Shown: piece after piece, positions 52,356 to 62,700 of the stretch
Position numbering within the stretch: the stretch's first letter is position 1
How the letters are laid out: every line of letters starts with the position of its first letter
DNA from: Exobasidium rhododendri
Taxonomy: Eukaryota; Basidiomycota; Exobasidiomycetes; Exobasidiales; Exobasidiaceae
NCBI GenBank assembly: GCA_026210745.1
Contig: CP110631.1
Span: 310,001-374,000, forward strand
Direction: 5' to 3'
DNA length: 64,000 nt
Program-made: the position numbers and the translations under genes
Notes under the pieces: generated by a model
What the model was told of the DNA's origin: nothing
Database searches by the model: none
The model's input: only the letters and a program-made list of their open reading frames with translations

Positions 52356-54654
52356 CTACGATGGGCTTGTGAACGTTTCAAAGAAATTGTGCCAGGCTTG
52401 CAAATCCTCGCTTGCGACCGGCATACTCTCCCAGATCGAGATACCGTCGATCGAAGCTGCTTCGGATTGCGGCCATTGAATTTCGGTGGAGCTCCGAGTA
52501 TTGCTTCCTTCTTCACCTTCAGCCGACGGTGGGTTGGTGGCATTATTGACTTGGGACATCAAAACGTGACCTGATATGTCCGTGTGAGAATTTCGTGCTG
52601 GCGCCATCGAATGTTGCTCATCGGATACCCTGCGTTCTGATAACACACCAAGTGTTGTTGTCCTCGTTTGCGAAAGTGATGCCTTCTTTCTTTGCTCACC
52701 ACCGGTCAATATTGACGATATCCCGGGGATAAAGCAGCTCGCCAACGCCCTTGTCCACTCTGCTTTTTCCTCGTCGTCGTCGTCGTCGTCTTCATTTACA
52801 CTCTCTTCTTCCATGCCGCGAAAATTCATGACTCTTCCCAGCTTCTTCAAGACAGTGAGGTGTTGGCTAGCCGTCTCTCTAATGCTGGACATGACTTCTA
52901 ACCAGCGAATGCACATGTCCAACATTGTCTGGCTAAACACTAATCCCTCGTCCACTCCTTCGACGTCTGAAGTTCCCATGCTGGAATTCTGCAGCAGACT
53001 GAGGACCAAGAGATGAATTGTGGCTGCCTGAAAGATCAAGTGACACCAATGAGATGGAATGTGTTGAAGTTCAAAGGTTGTCTCGTATGCGGCCATGATT
53101 GCACACAATTCGCTAGCCAACGGTTGACAATCTACCAAGATGTTATCTTCATCTTCGACAAGGTTCCAGATTATCGACGGCCTTCTTGTCGCTGACGAAT
53201 GTGCACCATGCCTGTTCCTTTGGGCACGATGGCGATGTTGATGAGAGGAGCGGTACAGGAGGATGTGGCTGGCGCAGTACCATGCCCGCATAGTTAGAAT
53301 TTGCGGGGCAACACCTCGATGACATATGATGGCTTCATCCATACGGTCGTGCAGATCTTGCAGAGAGCTATTTGCAAATGTCCTATCACCGGGAGAAGAC
53401 AAAAGTAGCGGACTTTGCCAGTCAAGATGCAGAGGCAATCTCTCCTTCCACCTTTGCAGCGAAGCTCGAGACAGGCGCAGCTGTTCGTAGATGTTTGTAG
53501 TCCGCGAAATAGTATCATCATGCATGTGATACATGCTCCTCGCATCTGGACAAATTAGCAATGGCTGTAAAATTTGCTCGTGCAAAATCATGATTTCGCA
53601 CCAGACTCGAAAGCTGGAAAGGGTGTGCATCTCAACGCTCACCATCAGTTCTACGTTTGCGGAGTGAATGAGAGGTAATGTCCAATCGGTCAACCAGACG
53701 TCATATTCTTCGCGGTCTTGAATGCCCGGAAGGTCCACGTCACACTCTTCTGCTCAAAGTACTGGTGCACACTGTAAGACGACCGATAGGATCTTGTCTA
53801 CGATGTAGATACACCAGAAGATACGTCGGTCTTCCCGATATCTGGCTCGTTGGGCCACCGTTTCTAGGCGAGTGCACTTGCGGTGTAGTTGCAGATTCTG
53901 TACTGCTCTTGCTGCAATTCCAATATCATGCCAAGCCAATGCGTACTCGCCGCGACCCATCTGAAGCGCAGCTAGATGCTTTAATGTCTGAATCGCAGCG
54001 CGATTTGGCACAGCAAGTTGTGTGATGCTCTTCCTGGCCCTGCTTTCGAAGTATCTTGAGATGGTATTGGGAGTCCACGTCGTGTTGCTATAGATGCGAC
54101 TTTCTTGTTGCCTAGCTCCTCGTTGAGTCAGGGCAGTAGCGGCTAGAATGGCATGGTAGAGCATCGGCTCTTTCTGCTCCAGCACTCGTGGAGAGGAGAG
54201 AGATGCTAGGGAAAGGATCGGCCAGTGAGGATGTACGAAACCTTGATACACAGCCATAAGCGATGTAACAATGACCTCGGGGAGCTCTTCTACTTTATCA
54301 GCCTGTTGCTTGATAGAGAAGCCTGGCGACGATGATGAAGAATAAGAGGAGGAGGGAGGCATTGGCTTCCCCACGCTTTCAGCAGCTTCTTCCGACAGGA
54401 CTTCCATGTCGAGGGCGTCTTTGCTGATCAGCGACCTCCTCCTCCTCCTCCTTCCTCCTCGCGCTGTGCAGCCTTTGGGAGACCCTCCCTTCTTATTTGG
54501 TAGGTAAGCGCACCGAACAGAGTCACCTGCCGACTGGCATCGATGGCAGGGTCGCTCTCCATCACATCTGGACTTGAGCCTTGAACAGCGCTCGCAAGCC
54601 TTGGATAACCCGGTTTTATAGCTGCCTGGAATAGATTGCTTGCTCCATTGCGAC
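52356..54654 (-). pseudogene. Second Zn2Cys6 transcription factor (TF2), interrupted by one in-frame TGA and lacking a clear start
   Basis: An uninterrupted frame encodes a zinc cluster (KACERCSRLKSRCDGERPC, then HRC and a final Cys, near 54480-54600), a basic Arg run, and the fungal-specific domain (GRGEYALAWHDIGIAARAVQ, DRRIFWCIYIVDKILSVV). A TGA at 53754-53756 then appears where relatives read LGRPPxIxDxD. The same frame continues without further damage through CDVDLPG and on to 52356 (460 more codons). Splicing across the TGA would need an intron of about 23 nt, far below the 55-90 nt seen elsewhere here. No ATG opens the frame before an upstream stop; only a 29-nt 'intron' could create one. 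The gene therefore looks inactivated. It lies between TF1 and the nitrilase. Confidence 0.78.
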
Positions 54655-54962
54655 CTATCTTAAAGATTTAAGGTTAGCCTCACATGATATTTAAAAAGAT
54701 GCACGGCGCATCCTTGTTGTATACAAGGTTGAAAGTTGGACACGTCCCTGTGCTACAGACCCAAGATTGACGAAATCTACGACCTCAGCTTCATTCGGTC
54801 TCAAGATACTGCACGTCAGAAGCCACGTGCTCTGTTATTGGAAGACATGATCTCTGCTGAGACAGCTTCCATATAAACCCACGTCGCTATCATGCATTTA
54901 CGTTAAGGATCGATGACATTGTATAGGCACGGAGACAGTAAAGGGGAAAGCACTGTACGGAC

Positions 54963-55300
54963 TCAGCCAGAAGTCTGTGGTGGTACCTTATTGCTCTCCA
55001 GGACATTTCTGACAGCTCTATTGGCGGTGAGACTTGTTCGCGAAACAGGAGCACAGTGAGCATTTGACGATCTGAGGTCAAAAGTCGGCTCGTATTCGAC
55101 TCACCTGAGTAGGTCTGGTCGACTGTAGTGGCCAACACAGTCAGCTAGTAGTTTAGATGCGTGAGTGTGGGCGTAGTCGATCTCGGCATATTGGATGCCC
55201 TCTTGGTCATTCGAAATGGGTACAGTCAATTCTCGCCCGTCTGGTCCAAACACGCCAGCACTGAAAAAATAAAAAATGTAAGAGATGACAGCGCAGGTAG

Positions 55301-55347
<47 letters not shown>

Positions 55348-56586
55348 GCCGCCTCCTGGAGGAAGGAAGAAAGAGTATGGCGCGGGTCCATCAGGGTAAT
55401 AATCGAGGCCTACTTGGGGAGCGCCAGCCTCAGACACGACTTGCGTAGCCATCAGAGTAAATGTACCGCCTTCAATTGCATAGGCCTGCGTAAGGGTCTT
55501 GACTCCTTCGGCCGACATTCCAAATGGTTCAGGACCTTTGTGAGGGAAACAGCCCGGCCAAGAGGCCACATCTGCACAAGAAGGGAATTTGGTCAGCTCA
55601 AGAGAAGAAAAGAAGAGCTTAAGGGTGACTTTGATACGTACGAATATGCTCATCTAGACGACGAACAGGAGGTTGAGGATTTTTGCGACGTCAAACTAAG
55701 AGAGCTACCAAGCATCTGAAAATACCTCGAAACTCACGGAGCGAGAAAGTGTGGAATTTGAGCAGAGGTTGTATATGCTCCCAGCACTTTCGTTAGACTG
55801 GTATGTGAGAATCTGCTATCCTCTGCTCACCGTCGCTGCAACACGACGCACCTGCAAGTTGCCGATCCTTCCCATGGGACTATCGACGACATTGTCGAGC
55901 GTGTCTCCCGATGACTCTCCGAAAAGAACTCGTTCCAATCCAGTAGGTTTCATTTTGCGACGATTATTGACAATCTTGCCCTTCGATGAGAGCGAATGGA
56001 AGAGCACGTAAGATTCGCTTTACCCTTTCTCGAAATCTCCACTTTTAATTTACCTTGTCGTCGATGATACAGTTGGACATGTACAGGGAATTTTGTCTCT
56101 TTTCAGCATAGCCAAATGAAATCCACACCCCTAAATCCTTGCAACCTTGCTGGATCTGCCGTATTTCTTCTGAATCGAGCGTCAAGGCATTCGCTACATA
56201 TTTTGTCGTCATTGGCATGGCCGCTCCAAAGTCCTTGACCCAGAGAAAGTACTGGTGCGAGCAAAACGTTATAGATGCAGGATGATCAGTGGGTAATCGT
56301 TGAGTATATAGTCTTGTCGATTCTCACTGGGTATCCAGGAATCCATAACTCGGGAAAAGCTACGAGTTTGGCCCCCTTGCCCGCCGCTTCCTGTGTGACA
56401 AAAGAGAGAGAGAGAGAGCGTATAGATTGTCAATCCCCTCACCCTTACTTCTTCCAGCGTTTCGCATTCCTATTCACCCACCTTCAAGAGACTTATGGTC
56501 TTATCCACTGTTCTTTGAGCATCTAGCCAGACTGGCTCCGCTTGAACAGCAGCCACCAAGAAGGGATCGATAGAGGGAGCTGACAT
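54963..56586 (-). CDS. Nitrilase (carbon-nitrogen hydrolase family)
   Basis: This enzyme hydrolyses nitriles to carboxylic acid and ammonia. Eight exons, 56586-56482, 56390-56328, 56251-56054, 55980-55852, 55786-55738, 55571-55346, 55260-55105 and 55071-54963, give 344 aa with all frames consistent. The catalytic triad is present: Glu in AFPELWIPGYP, Lys in NNRRKMKPTGLER and Cys in the CWEHIQPLLKFHTF segment. The family ends HYSRPDLLR and VASWPGCFPHKG are also conserved. Intron 6 begins inside a long GA repeat. The ATG at 56586 is preferred over one 49 codons upstream because the family starts directly with AAVQAEPVWLD. It is divergent from an MFS transporter (600 nt apart), which suggests a nitrile-uptake/use pair. 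Substrate class (aliphatic or arylaceto-) is not decided. Confidence 0.92.
55303..55343. repeat. CT/GA dinucleotide repeat in nitrilase intron 6
   Basis: About twenty CT units on the plus strand (GA on the gene strand). The splice donor GTGAGAGAG of the exon ending at 55346 merges directly into it. Confidence 0.9.
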
Positions 56587-57186
56587 TGCGGAAAGCTCTT
56601 TTGGATGGGCGAAGAGGAGCAAGGATGAGGTACACTGGGCACAATCGAGGTCTCGTCTAATATAAGCCTGTAAATAGTCCTTCTTCTCGACCGTGGCAAT
56701 AAGAGAGAAGGGTGTTTGGGTTGCAATCACATCTGCGAATTAGAACAATTAAGGCACCATTGACATCGCGGGGCCGGTAAGATTCTTTGCGCGCCCGAAC
56801 CGAAAAGTGGATAAGGTTTTTTTTTCATTTCGTTATCTTTGCTTCCCCCGGTCCACCCACTTTGTAGTCTTTGGTTTCCGCGGTACAACTTGCACAAATT
56901 CCCCCGGCTTGACGAGAAATAGGAGGCAAAGTGAGGCAGCTTTGATCGTCACTTAGCTACTTCAGAGACTGGACCAAGACAGTTCGGTACGATGGAGACG
57001 TCCTCGAATTCGTGGCTTGCGATAGCGAAGCTTGTTGCAGATATAAGAAGCCGTCAGATGTGGTGGCTGGACTGACGGCGCTATCATTACCTTTACCCAT
57101 CATTGTCTTCCCTACCCTGCCTTGCCATATCAGTCTTACTCCCTCTGGAAATCTGACTCAACTACATCCTTCTCAAACCTTTGACG
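56587..57186. promoter_or_regulatory. Divergent promoter region of nitrilase and MFS transporter
   Basis: Shared upstream region of about 600 nt with a T-run near 56818-56826. No ORF is supported. Regulator sites for the Zn2Cys6 proteins could lie here but I see no clear CGG inverted repeat. Confidence 0.4.
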
Positions 57187-58818
57187 ATGGCCATCGGTAT
57201 ACTCGACGTGAGCACTGACTACGATGGCAAAGCTGTTCCGGGCACTCGCCTCTTCGAGCCGCTTCAACAGATCGATACCACTCATTTGAAGCGCGACCCA
57301 AAGAATTCCGAAGTGGTGCTTCAACCGCAGCCCAGTGATCTCCCCGAAGATCCACTCAATTGGTCCAAGTTCCGCAAGGAGGTCATCTACGCAACCCTTC
57401 TGTGGGGCGCAATAGTGGCTGGCGTAAGTGGTCCCACTCTGGGACCGGCCCTTGCCAGCTTGAGTGTCTCTTTGCGCATCAGTATCACGGCTGCTATTGG
57501 CCTTACAGGCTACTTCGTGCTAGCGTATGGCTTGGCATCTGGAGTCGTCGTCATAGGCTCCACCATTACGGGCAAACGATTCTGGTACGTTGTGGGTTCT
57601 ACCCTTGCCCTAGTTGGCGATATCTGGGCTGGCGCGTACAGTGACTACCACACCCTTCTGGCGGCTCGAGTATTTCAAGGACTTGGAACAGCTACTTTTG
57701 GAATGTTAGCAAATGCGACAATCAACGATTTGTGGTTCCTTCACGAGCAAGGAACGAGAACAGCCATCTGGCAGCTCGCATTTAATGGCTCCGTCAGTCT
57801 CTGTCCCATCTTATCAGGTCTGATCTACAATTCACTGGGTATCCGATCTCTCTTTTGGATCTTGACGGCCTGTCAAGCCCTGGTCCTCATCTTGACGCTT
57901 CTGTTCTTCCCTGAAACGTCTTATCAGCGTTCTTCGACTCGTGCAACGGATGTGGATTCCCTACCACGCACCTCTTCCGTCCATTCGACGCAGGCTGAAA
58001 AAATGGAAGAGAAGTCTTCCGTAGGAGTAAAAGTCGATGAATACGAGCAGCAAGCTTCCAGAGGGTCTACAGGAATGGCCCGCAGCAGAGGTCTTGGACT
58101 CTTCTATGCACAGGATCGTCAGGGCACATCTGTTTCTTTAATCATGCTTCGACCTCTCTTGGTTCTGTTTACCCCTTCGATCGCTTTTGCATGCATATGT
58201 TACATGCTCTCCTTCACGTGGTTTGTCACCTTATCGTCACTCTCAAGCTACATCTATGCGCCTTACAACTTTGACGCTTCACAAGTTGGATACGCCTCGG
58301 GTGTTAGTCAAGTGATCGGGTGCCTGATTTCGCTGCTTTCATCGGGACCCATTCTGGATTGGTCAGCTCGTTTACTCTCCAAGAAGAATAATGGATACTA
58401 TGAGCCAGAGATGCGCTTAGTCTTGTTGGTCCCCGCGTTCTTTGCCATGCTGATTGGCTCTTTTGGGCTGGCTTTCTCACTGCAAGATGCTCGACCATGG
58501 ATTGTTCCCACTGTGTTCCTGGGCTTCATCACCGCTGGAGCGGGCTATGGTTTGACCGCTGCAATTGCGTATGCCACTGATTCCTACCCAGACCATGGAG
58601 GAGACACGTTCGGGATCATAATGATGGTCAAGGGTCTTTTTGCTTGGGGAACTACGCTCTTCATCGGTGATTGGTTCGTAGAGCGGGGGCCAGTGTCGAT
58701 CTTCGTCACGCTTGGCTCGCTCAGCCTCTTCATATTCCTTGTCGGCATCCCCGTCTACGTATTCGGGAAGCGTTTGCGCAGTTGGAGCACCCGTAGCCCT
58801 ATGACTTGGGTTTTGTGA
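57187..58818 (+). CDS. Major facilitator superfamily transporter (DHA1-like)
   Basis: This is a single-exon, 543-aa protein with about twelve hydrophobic helices in two halves, parted by a Ser/Thr-rich cytosolic loop (SSTRATDVDSLPRTSSVHST, residues about 255-310). The N-terminal tail carries EDPLNWSKFRKE, the entry motif of fungal DHA1/polyamine-drug antiporters. AYSDYHTLLAARVFQGLGTA covers the conserved loop 4 region and LFFPETSY closes the first half. It likely sits in the plasma membrane as a proton antiporter or uptake carrier. Being divergent from the nitrilase, it may move nitriles, their acids or toxic amines; the cargo is not readable from sequence. The gene is intact, in contrast to several neighbours to the left. 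Confidence 0.9.
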   Translation: MAIGILDVSTDYDGKAVPGTRLFEPLQQIDTTHLKRDPKNSEVVLQPQPSDLPEDPLNWSKFRKEVIYATLLWGAIVAGVSGPTLGPALASLSVSLRISITAAIGLTGYFVLAYGLASGVVVIGSTITGKRFWYVVGSTLALVGDIWAGAYSDYHTLLAARVFQGLGTATFGMLANATINDLWFLHEQGTRTAIWQLAFNGSVSLCPILSGLIYNSLGIRSLFWILTACQALVLILTLLFFPETSYQRSSTRATDVDSLPRTSSVHSTQAEKMEEKSSVGVKVDEYEQQASRGSTGMARSRGLGLFYAQDRQGTSVSLIMLRPLLVLFTPSIAFACICYMLSFTWFVTLSSLSSYIYAPYNFDASQVGYASGVSQVIGCLISLLSSGPILDWSARLLSKKNNGYYEPEMRLVLLVPAFFAMLIGSFGLAFSLQDARPWIVPTVFLGFITAGAGYGLTAAIAYATDSYPDHGGDTFGIIMMVKGLFAWGTTLFIGDWFVERGPVSIFVTLGSLSLFIFLVGIPVYVFGKRLRSWSTRSPMTWVL

Positions 58819-59770
58819 GTGATTAAAGCTCTTGAATTTCCACATTACGTCTGCCTCTCTTGAACACATCTCATGGGTCGACGCTGAGTGTGAGCGTCCC
58901 CTTAGGGCGCCGACTAGCCGCGCGACGTCTCATTGTACTAGGCACAGTGGCTGTGGAAGTAATATGCTCTTCGGCGACGATGACACCTAATGAGATATGA
59001 TTTATTTTCACATGGGATATGTCAAAGGAACTGTGACTCTTGTTCTCATTTCTTACTTGCTGCTTTGAGTAATGATCATGCGCTCTAACGTGATGACAAA
59101 TTTCTTGCTTGTGATGGTTTTCCTGGAAGTCCAACATCAAGTCAAAAAGATGGCCTACAGATCAGCTCGATGTCCTGCATTCTGGCTAAAGGAGGATGAG
59201 GTGCTCCCCTTATCTGGATACAGCCTTGGCCTCATTTGGATGTAACTGTGTTATATACACCAAGACAGTCCACCCGTCTCGGATGGTCCCACTTTTAGCT
59301 CCAGTAGAAAGTCTCATCTTTAGTCTTTTGTTCCACGAAAGATTTTGTAAACAAAGGAAGTATATTAGCCAATTACAAATACTTTATCAATCTTATAGTC
59401 AAGCTACGCCCTCGGACATCTTGGACTAGCGTTGAGATCTAAATGTACCGCCCAGCACTAAGCAACACCTTATTACAGCTTTCCCCCTCCCTCCTCTACC
59501 TTCCTCCCGTTTCCCTTTCTTCATCGCCCTCTTATACCCATACATTTTTCAATCTCCCCTTCAATACTAACTCGTTAGTAAACGGACTCCCTTACTATTC
59601 CGCAGCGACTTGTGGGACGGAGCTGCATCAGAAGTCTGCGAAAGCGATCACTTCCCAAATCCTTTTCTGAATAAACACCGGGATCGGACATCATTCATGA
59701 CCTTGGGTATCGCGCAATAAGCAAGAGCGACCTCACCCAATTCCAATCACAGAGCCTGAGAATTATCACG
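58819..59770. other. Intergenic region between the transporter and the Msb1-like gene
   Basis: The part near 59460-59580 is pyrimidine-rich, as in promoters and leaders here. No coding feature is supported. Confidence 0.4.
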
Positions 59771-62700
59771 ATGCCTACGCTATTCTCTCGCTTCAACGGC
59801 AAAGGAGGGCTCAAAGCTCCTTCCGGCTCTCGATATGGCCAAGGGATTTCGTCAACCGATCTTTCTCCAGGCAGCGAAGATGCGACTCACTTGACCGAAG
59901 TACCTAGTCTCAGGCTGGTAGCCTCTAGTGTTAACGATCATGATGCCAACGTCGACAGCTCTCCAGCATGGCGAACTCATCACATCGCCGGCGGATCCCT
60001 GACCGAATTTGGAGTCGTTCCACCTACTACCGCTGCTGCTTCCTCTCAGCGTACAAACAAGGGAAACCAGACGCATTCTGGAATTGGGCTCCGGAAGAAG
60101 TCATTCAAAGCGACGTCACAGTCACTCTCGTCGACGAAAGGAGCTTCTGCAGCATCAAGCAGTACCATACTCACACCACCCACTCCTCCGTCGTATGGCT
60201 ACACTACAGTGGGTTGGGACATCCAGATTGAGGTCTCGCGGGCGGTCGAGATTGTCCTTGCATGTGGAGAGCAGATCAGAGCAAGGGGTGAGTAGCAAGC
60301 AAGTGGAGCAAAGAGACGTTGATCGATCACTCACACACGACGTTTTCCCTTCAGGTCTGGACTCGCCTCTGATCTTCTCGTCAATGGCTCTTGATCTGTC
60401 ATCGCACAACATCACATCGCTACTCCAATCATACATCAATTCGCCTACTCTCTTCTTTTCGTCGGATGTCAAATTCGCCAATGCGCACGATCTAGCAGCA
60501 GTGATCAAATGGACTTTGGCGAGGGTTGGAAGGATAGTGTCTGTTCCTGTTCCTGCTCAAGACCGTTCTGGGAGAGGTGAGACAAAGGGAGAAGAGATCG
60601 TTCTCATTCATCAGAGAGGCTTCCTAGATTGGGAAGTGTACCATCGATGGGCAGCAATGGAAAAGGGTGAGTATGTCGAGAGACTGCATGTACGATTGCT
60701 CGCTGGTGCTCACACATAAATCCTTTCTTAAGCAAATGCGTACCCGGCTTCGGCGTTCAGCTCCTTCCTCGACAATCTCTCTTCCTCGTCCTTGGCATTA
60801 CTGGTCGCCCTCTTCTCGCTGCTATCTTCGACGGCCTGCTACAACTCCAAGAACGGCATGGCGCCCTCTCGATTATCGCGACTCTTTGGCCCACTGATCT
60901 TTGGCCTGCCAGAAGACGAGACCTTTGAGAAGACGTACGAAGCTTTTGTCAAGGCAGGCAATGCCACTGAGCACTTGCTGCTGTCGTACATCCGTGACAA
61001 CGGCACTGTTGAAACTCTACCGACTCGCTTGGCCGATCACATTCAAGGCTATCCGGCTATGCTGAGTGTCGACATTACCAAATCAAGTCGAAGTGTTCAG
61101 GGAGTTCCTGTGACGCACGTCAATCGAACTGTTCGCTTGTACAGCCTGGATCTACTTCAGACGGCTTGCGAGATGGATGTAGAGAGCCAGAGTGCTGAAT
61201 GGAAGGCTTGTTGCGCAAGCGACGACGTTTTCGGCAAGGATCCTCAACTCGCCGATCGATTCTGCAAGCTGATCAACTTGAAGGAGAACAAAAAGCAAGG
61301 TCGTACGAAGATGAGCTCACCAAAGCCCATGACTGGAATCGAAAGCTATGGCTCCTTGACGGACAAGAGATGGGGCGACTTTTTAAACGAAGGCTTTGCT
61401 GCGCCGGATCAGACCAAGCTCAATTTTGATCTCCGAGAAAGCGAAAGGAAAGCAAGGAACCACAATAAGAAGGAGTCCGTTCAATGGTCACAATTTGAAG
61501 AGTCTGGGTTTGTGCTTGCGGATGAAGGTCTCGCCTCTGTGCTTGACTTTGACGATGGCCTACGAGAGGACATGCAGCGTTGGCCGGCGGAACGTGCCGA
61601 ATTGATGGACAAGCTGCAGAAAGCGGCAAAGAAGATCCCTGATTTTCCCTTCGACACGACGCCGTACATTGTCAGCAGCCCGTCCTTGGACAGCAATAGC
61701 AAAGGTCAGTGGGATGCAAGGCCAGTCTCTCGCTTTGATGAAGTATTTGCAGAAGTGTTTGCCGACGTCCTGCTGGGCAATGGCTGGAGCAACCGAGATG
61801 AACAAACCCACCGCAACTCCAACTTTGCCGTAGTGCAGTATAAGAGCAGATCGACGGCTTCGACGGTTTCTTCGCAGGCGTCCAATCGAGTGAGGAAAGA
61901 CTCACAGGAAGCAGACGACAGAACAGATGCAGCCTGGTTCGTGGTGGAGGAAATTGTGCCTTCCAAGTACCGAAACGATCTGGAGGAGAGTGGCAAGACA
62001 AAGAATCGAAGCAGGCCCAGTCTTCGAAAGCTGAACCTGTTCAAAAAGAAGAAGGAGGAAGGAGGTCTTGGTGGAGCAGGGGGAGGCGGATCTCACTCGA
62101 GGTTTTTTTCAGCCGAGAAGCCTTCCTCCGATGACGTCTACACAACGGGGCCAGGAGGTTCGACGAAGAAGATGCATCTACATCGAGATCTCGCTCCTAC
62201 ACAACTGGAACGACAAGCTAGCTCAAGCACTATTCGGCAAAGTCAAGCGGTTGCAGATGATGGCGACGAGGTTCCGTCTAGTGGTGGCGGAGCAGGAGGA
62301 GGAGGAGGGGGAGGGTCACGGCTACTGGCGACGCTGAGCACGTTGACAACGTCTCGAACAAAGTCAATGATGGGAAAGAGGAGAGGAAAGGAGGAAGCAG
62401 ACGTGCCTCCGCCGGTACTGCCACCGAAAGACGGGGGTGCACCTGAAGCGAAGCCATTTGGATCGGAAGACTACGAAACGAGAAGCTTGCACGACGCAGA
62501 GTTGGACGAGTTCAAGCAGAAGGAGATGCGAAAGGGAGGACTTTTGCATAGTAACAAGGCATCTTCCCAGGACGACAGCTGGCTCGACATCATGATTCGT
62601 GCGAATGGTTCTCGGATGGGAGAACAAGACGCAGTAAAGAAGAATGACCGAAGAGAAGTGTCCGGGGTGAATGAGGCAGGAGGACAAGAAGAGCATCAGA

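Noticed and set aside
44453-54654. Idea that TGA is read as an amino acid in this genome
   Set aside because: Only two in-frame TGA codons occur, both in accessory genes, while intact genes such as the zinc ADH, the PWWP protein and the nitrilase end naturally at TGA.
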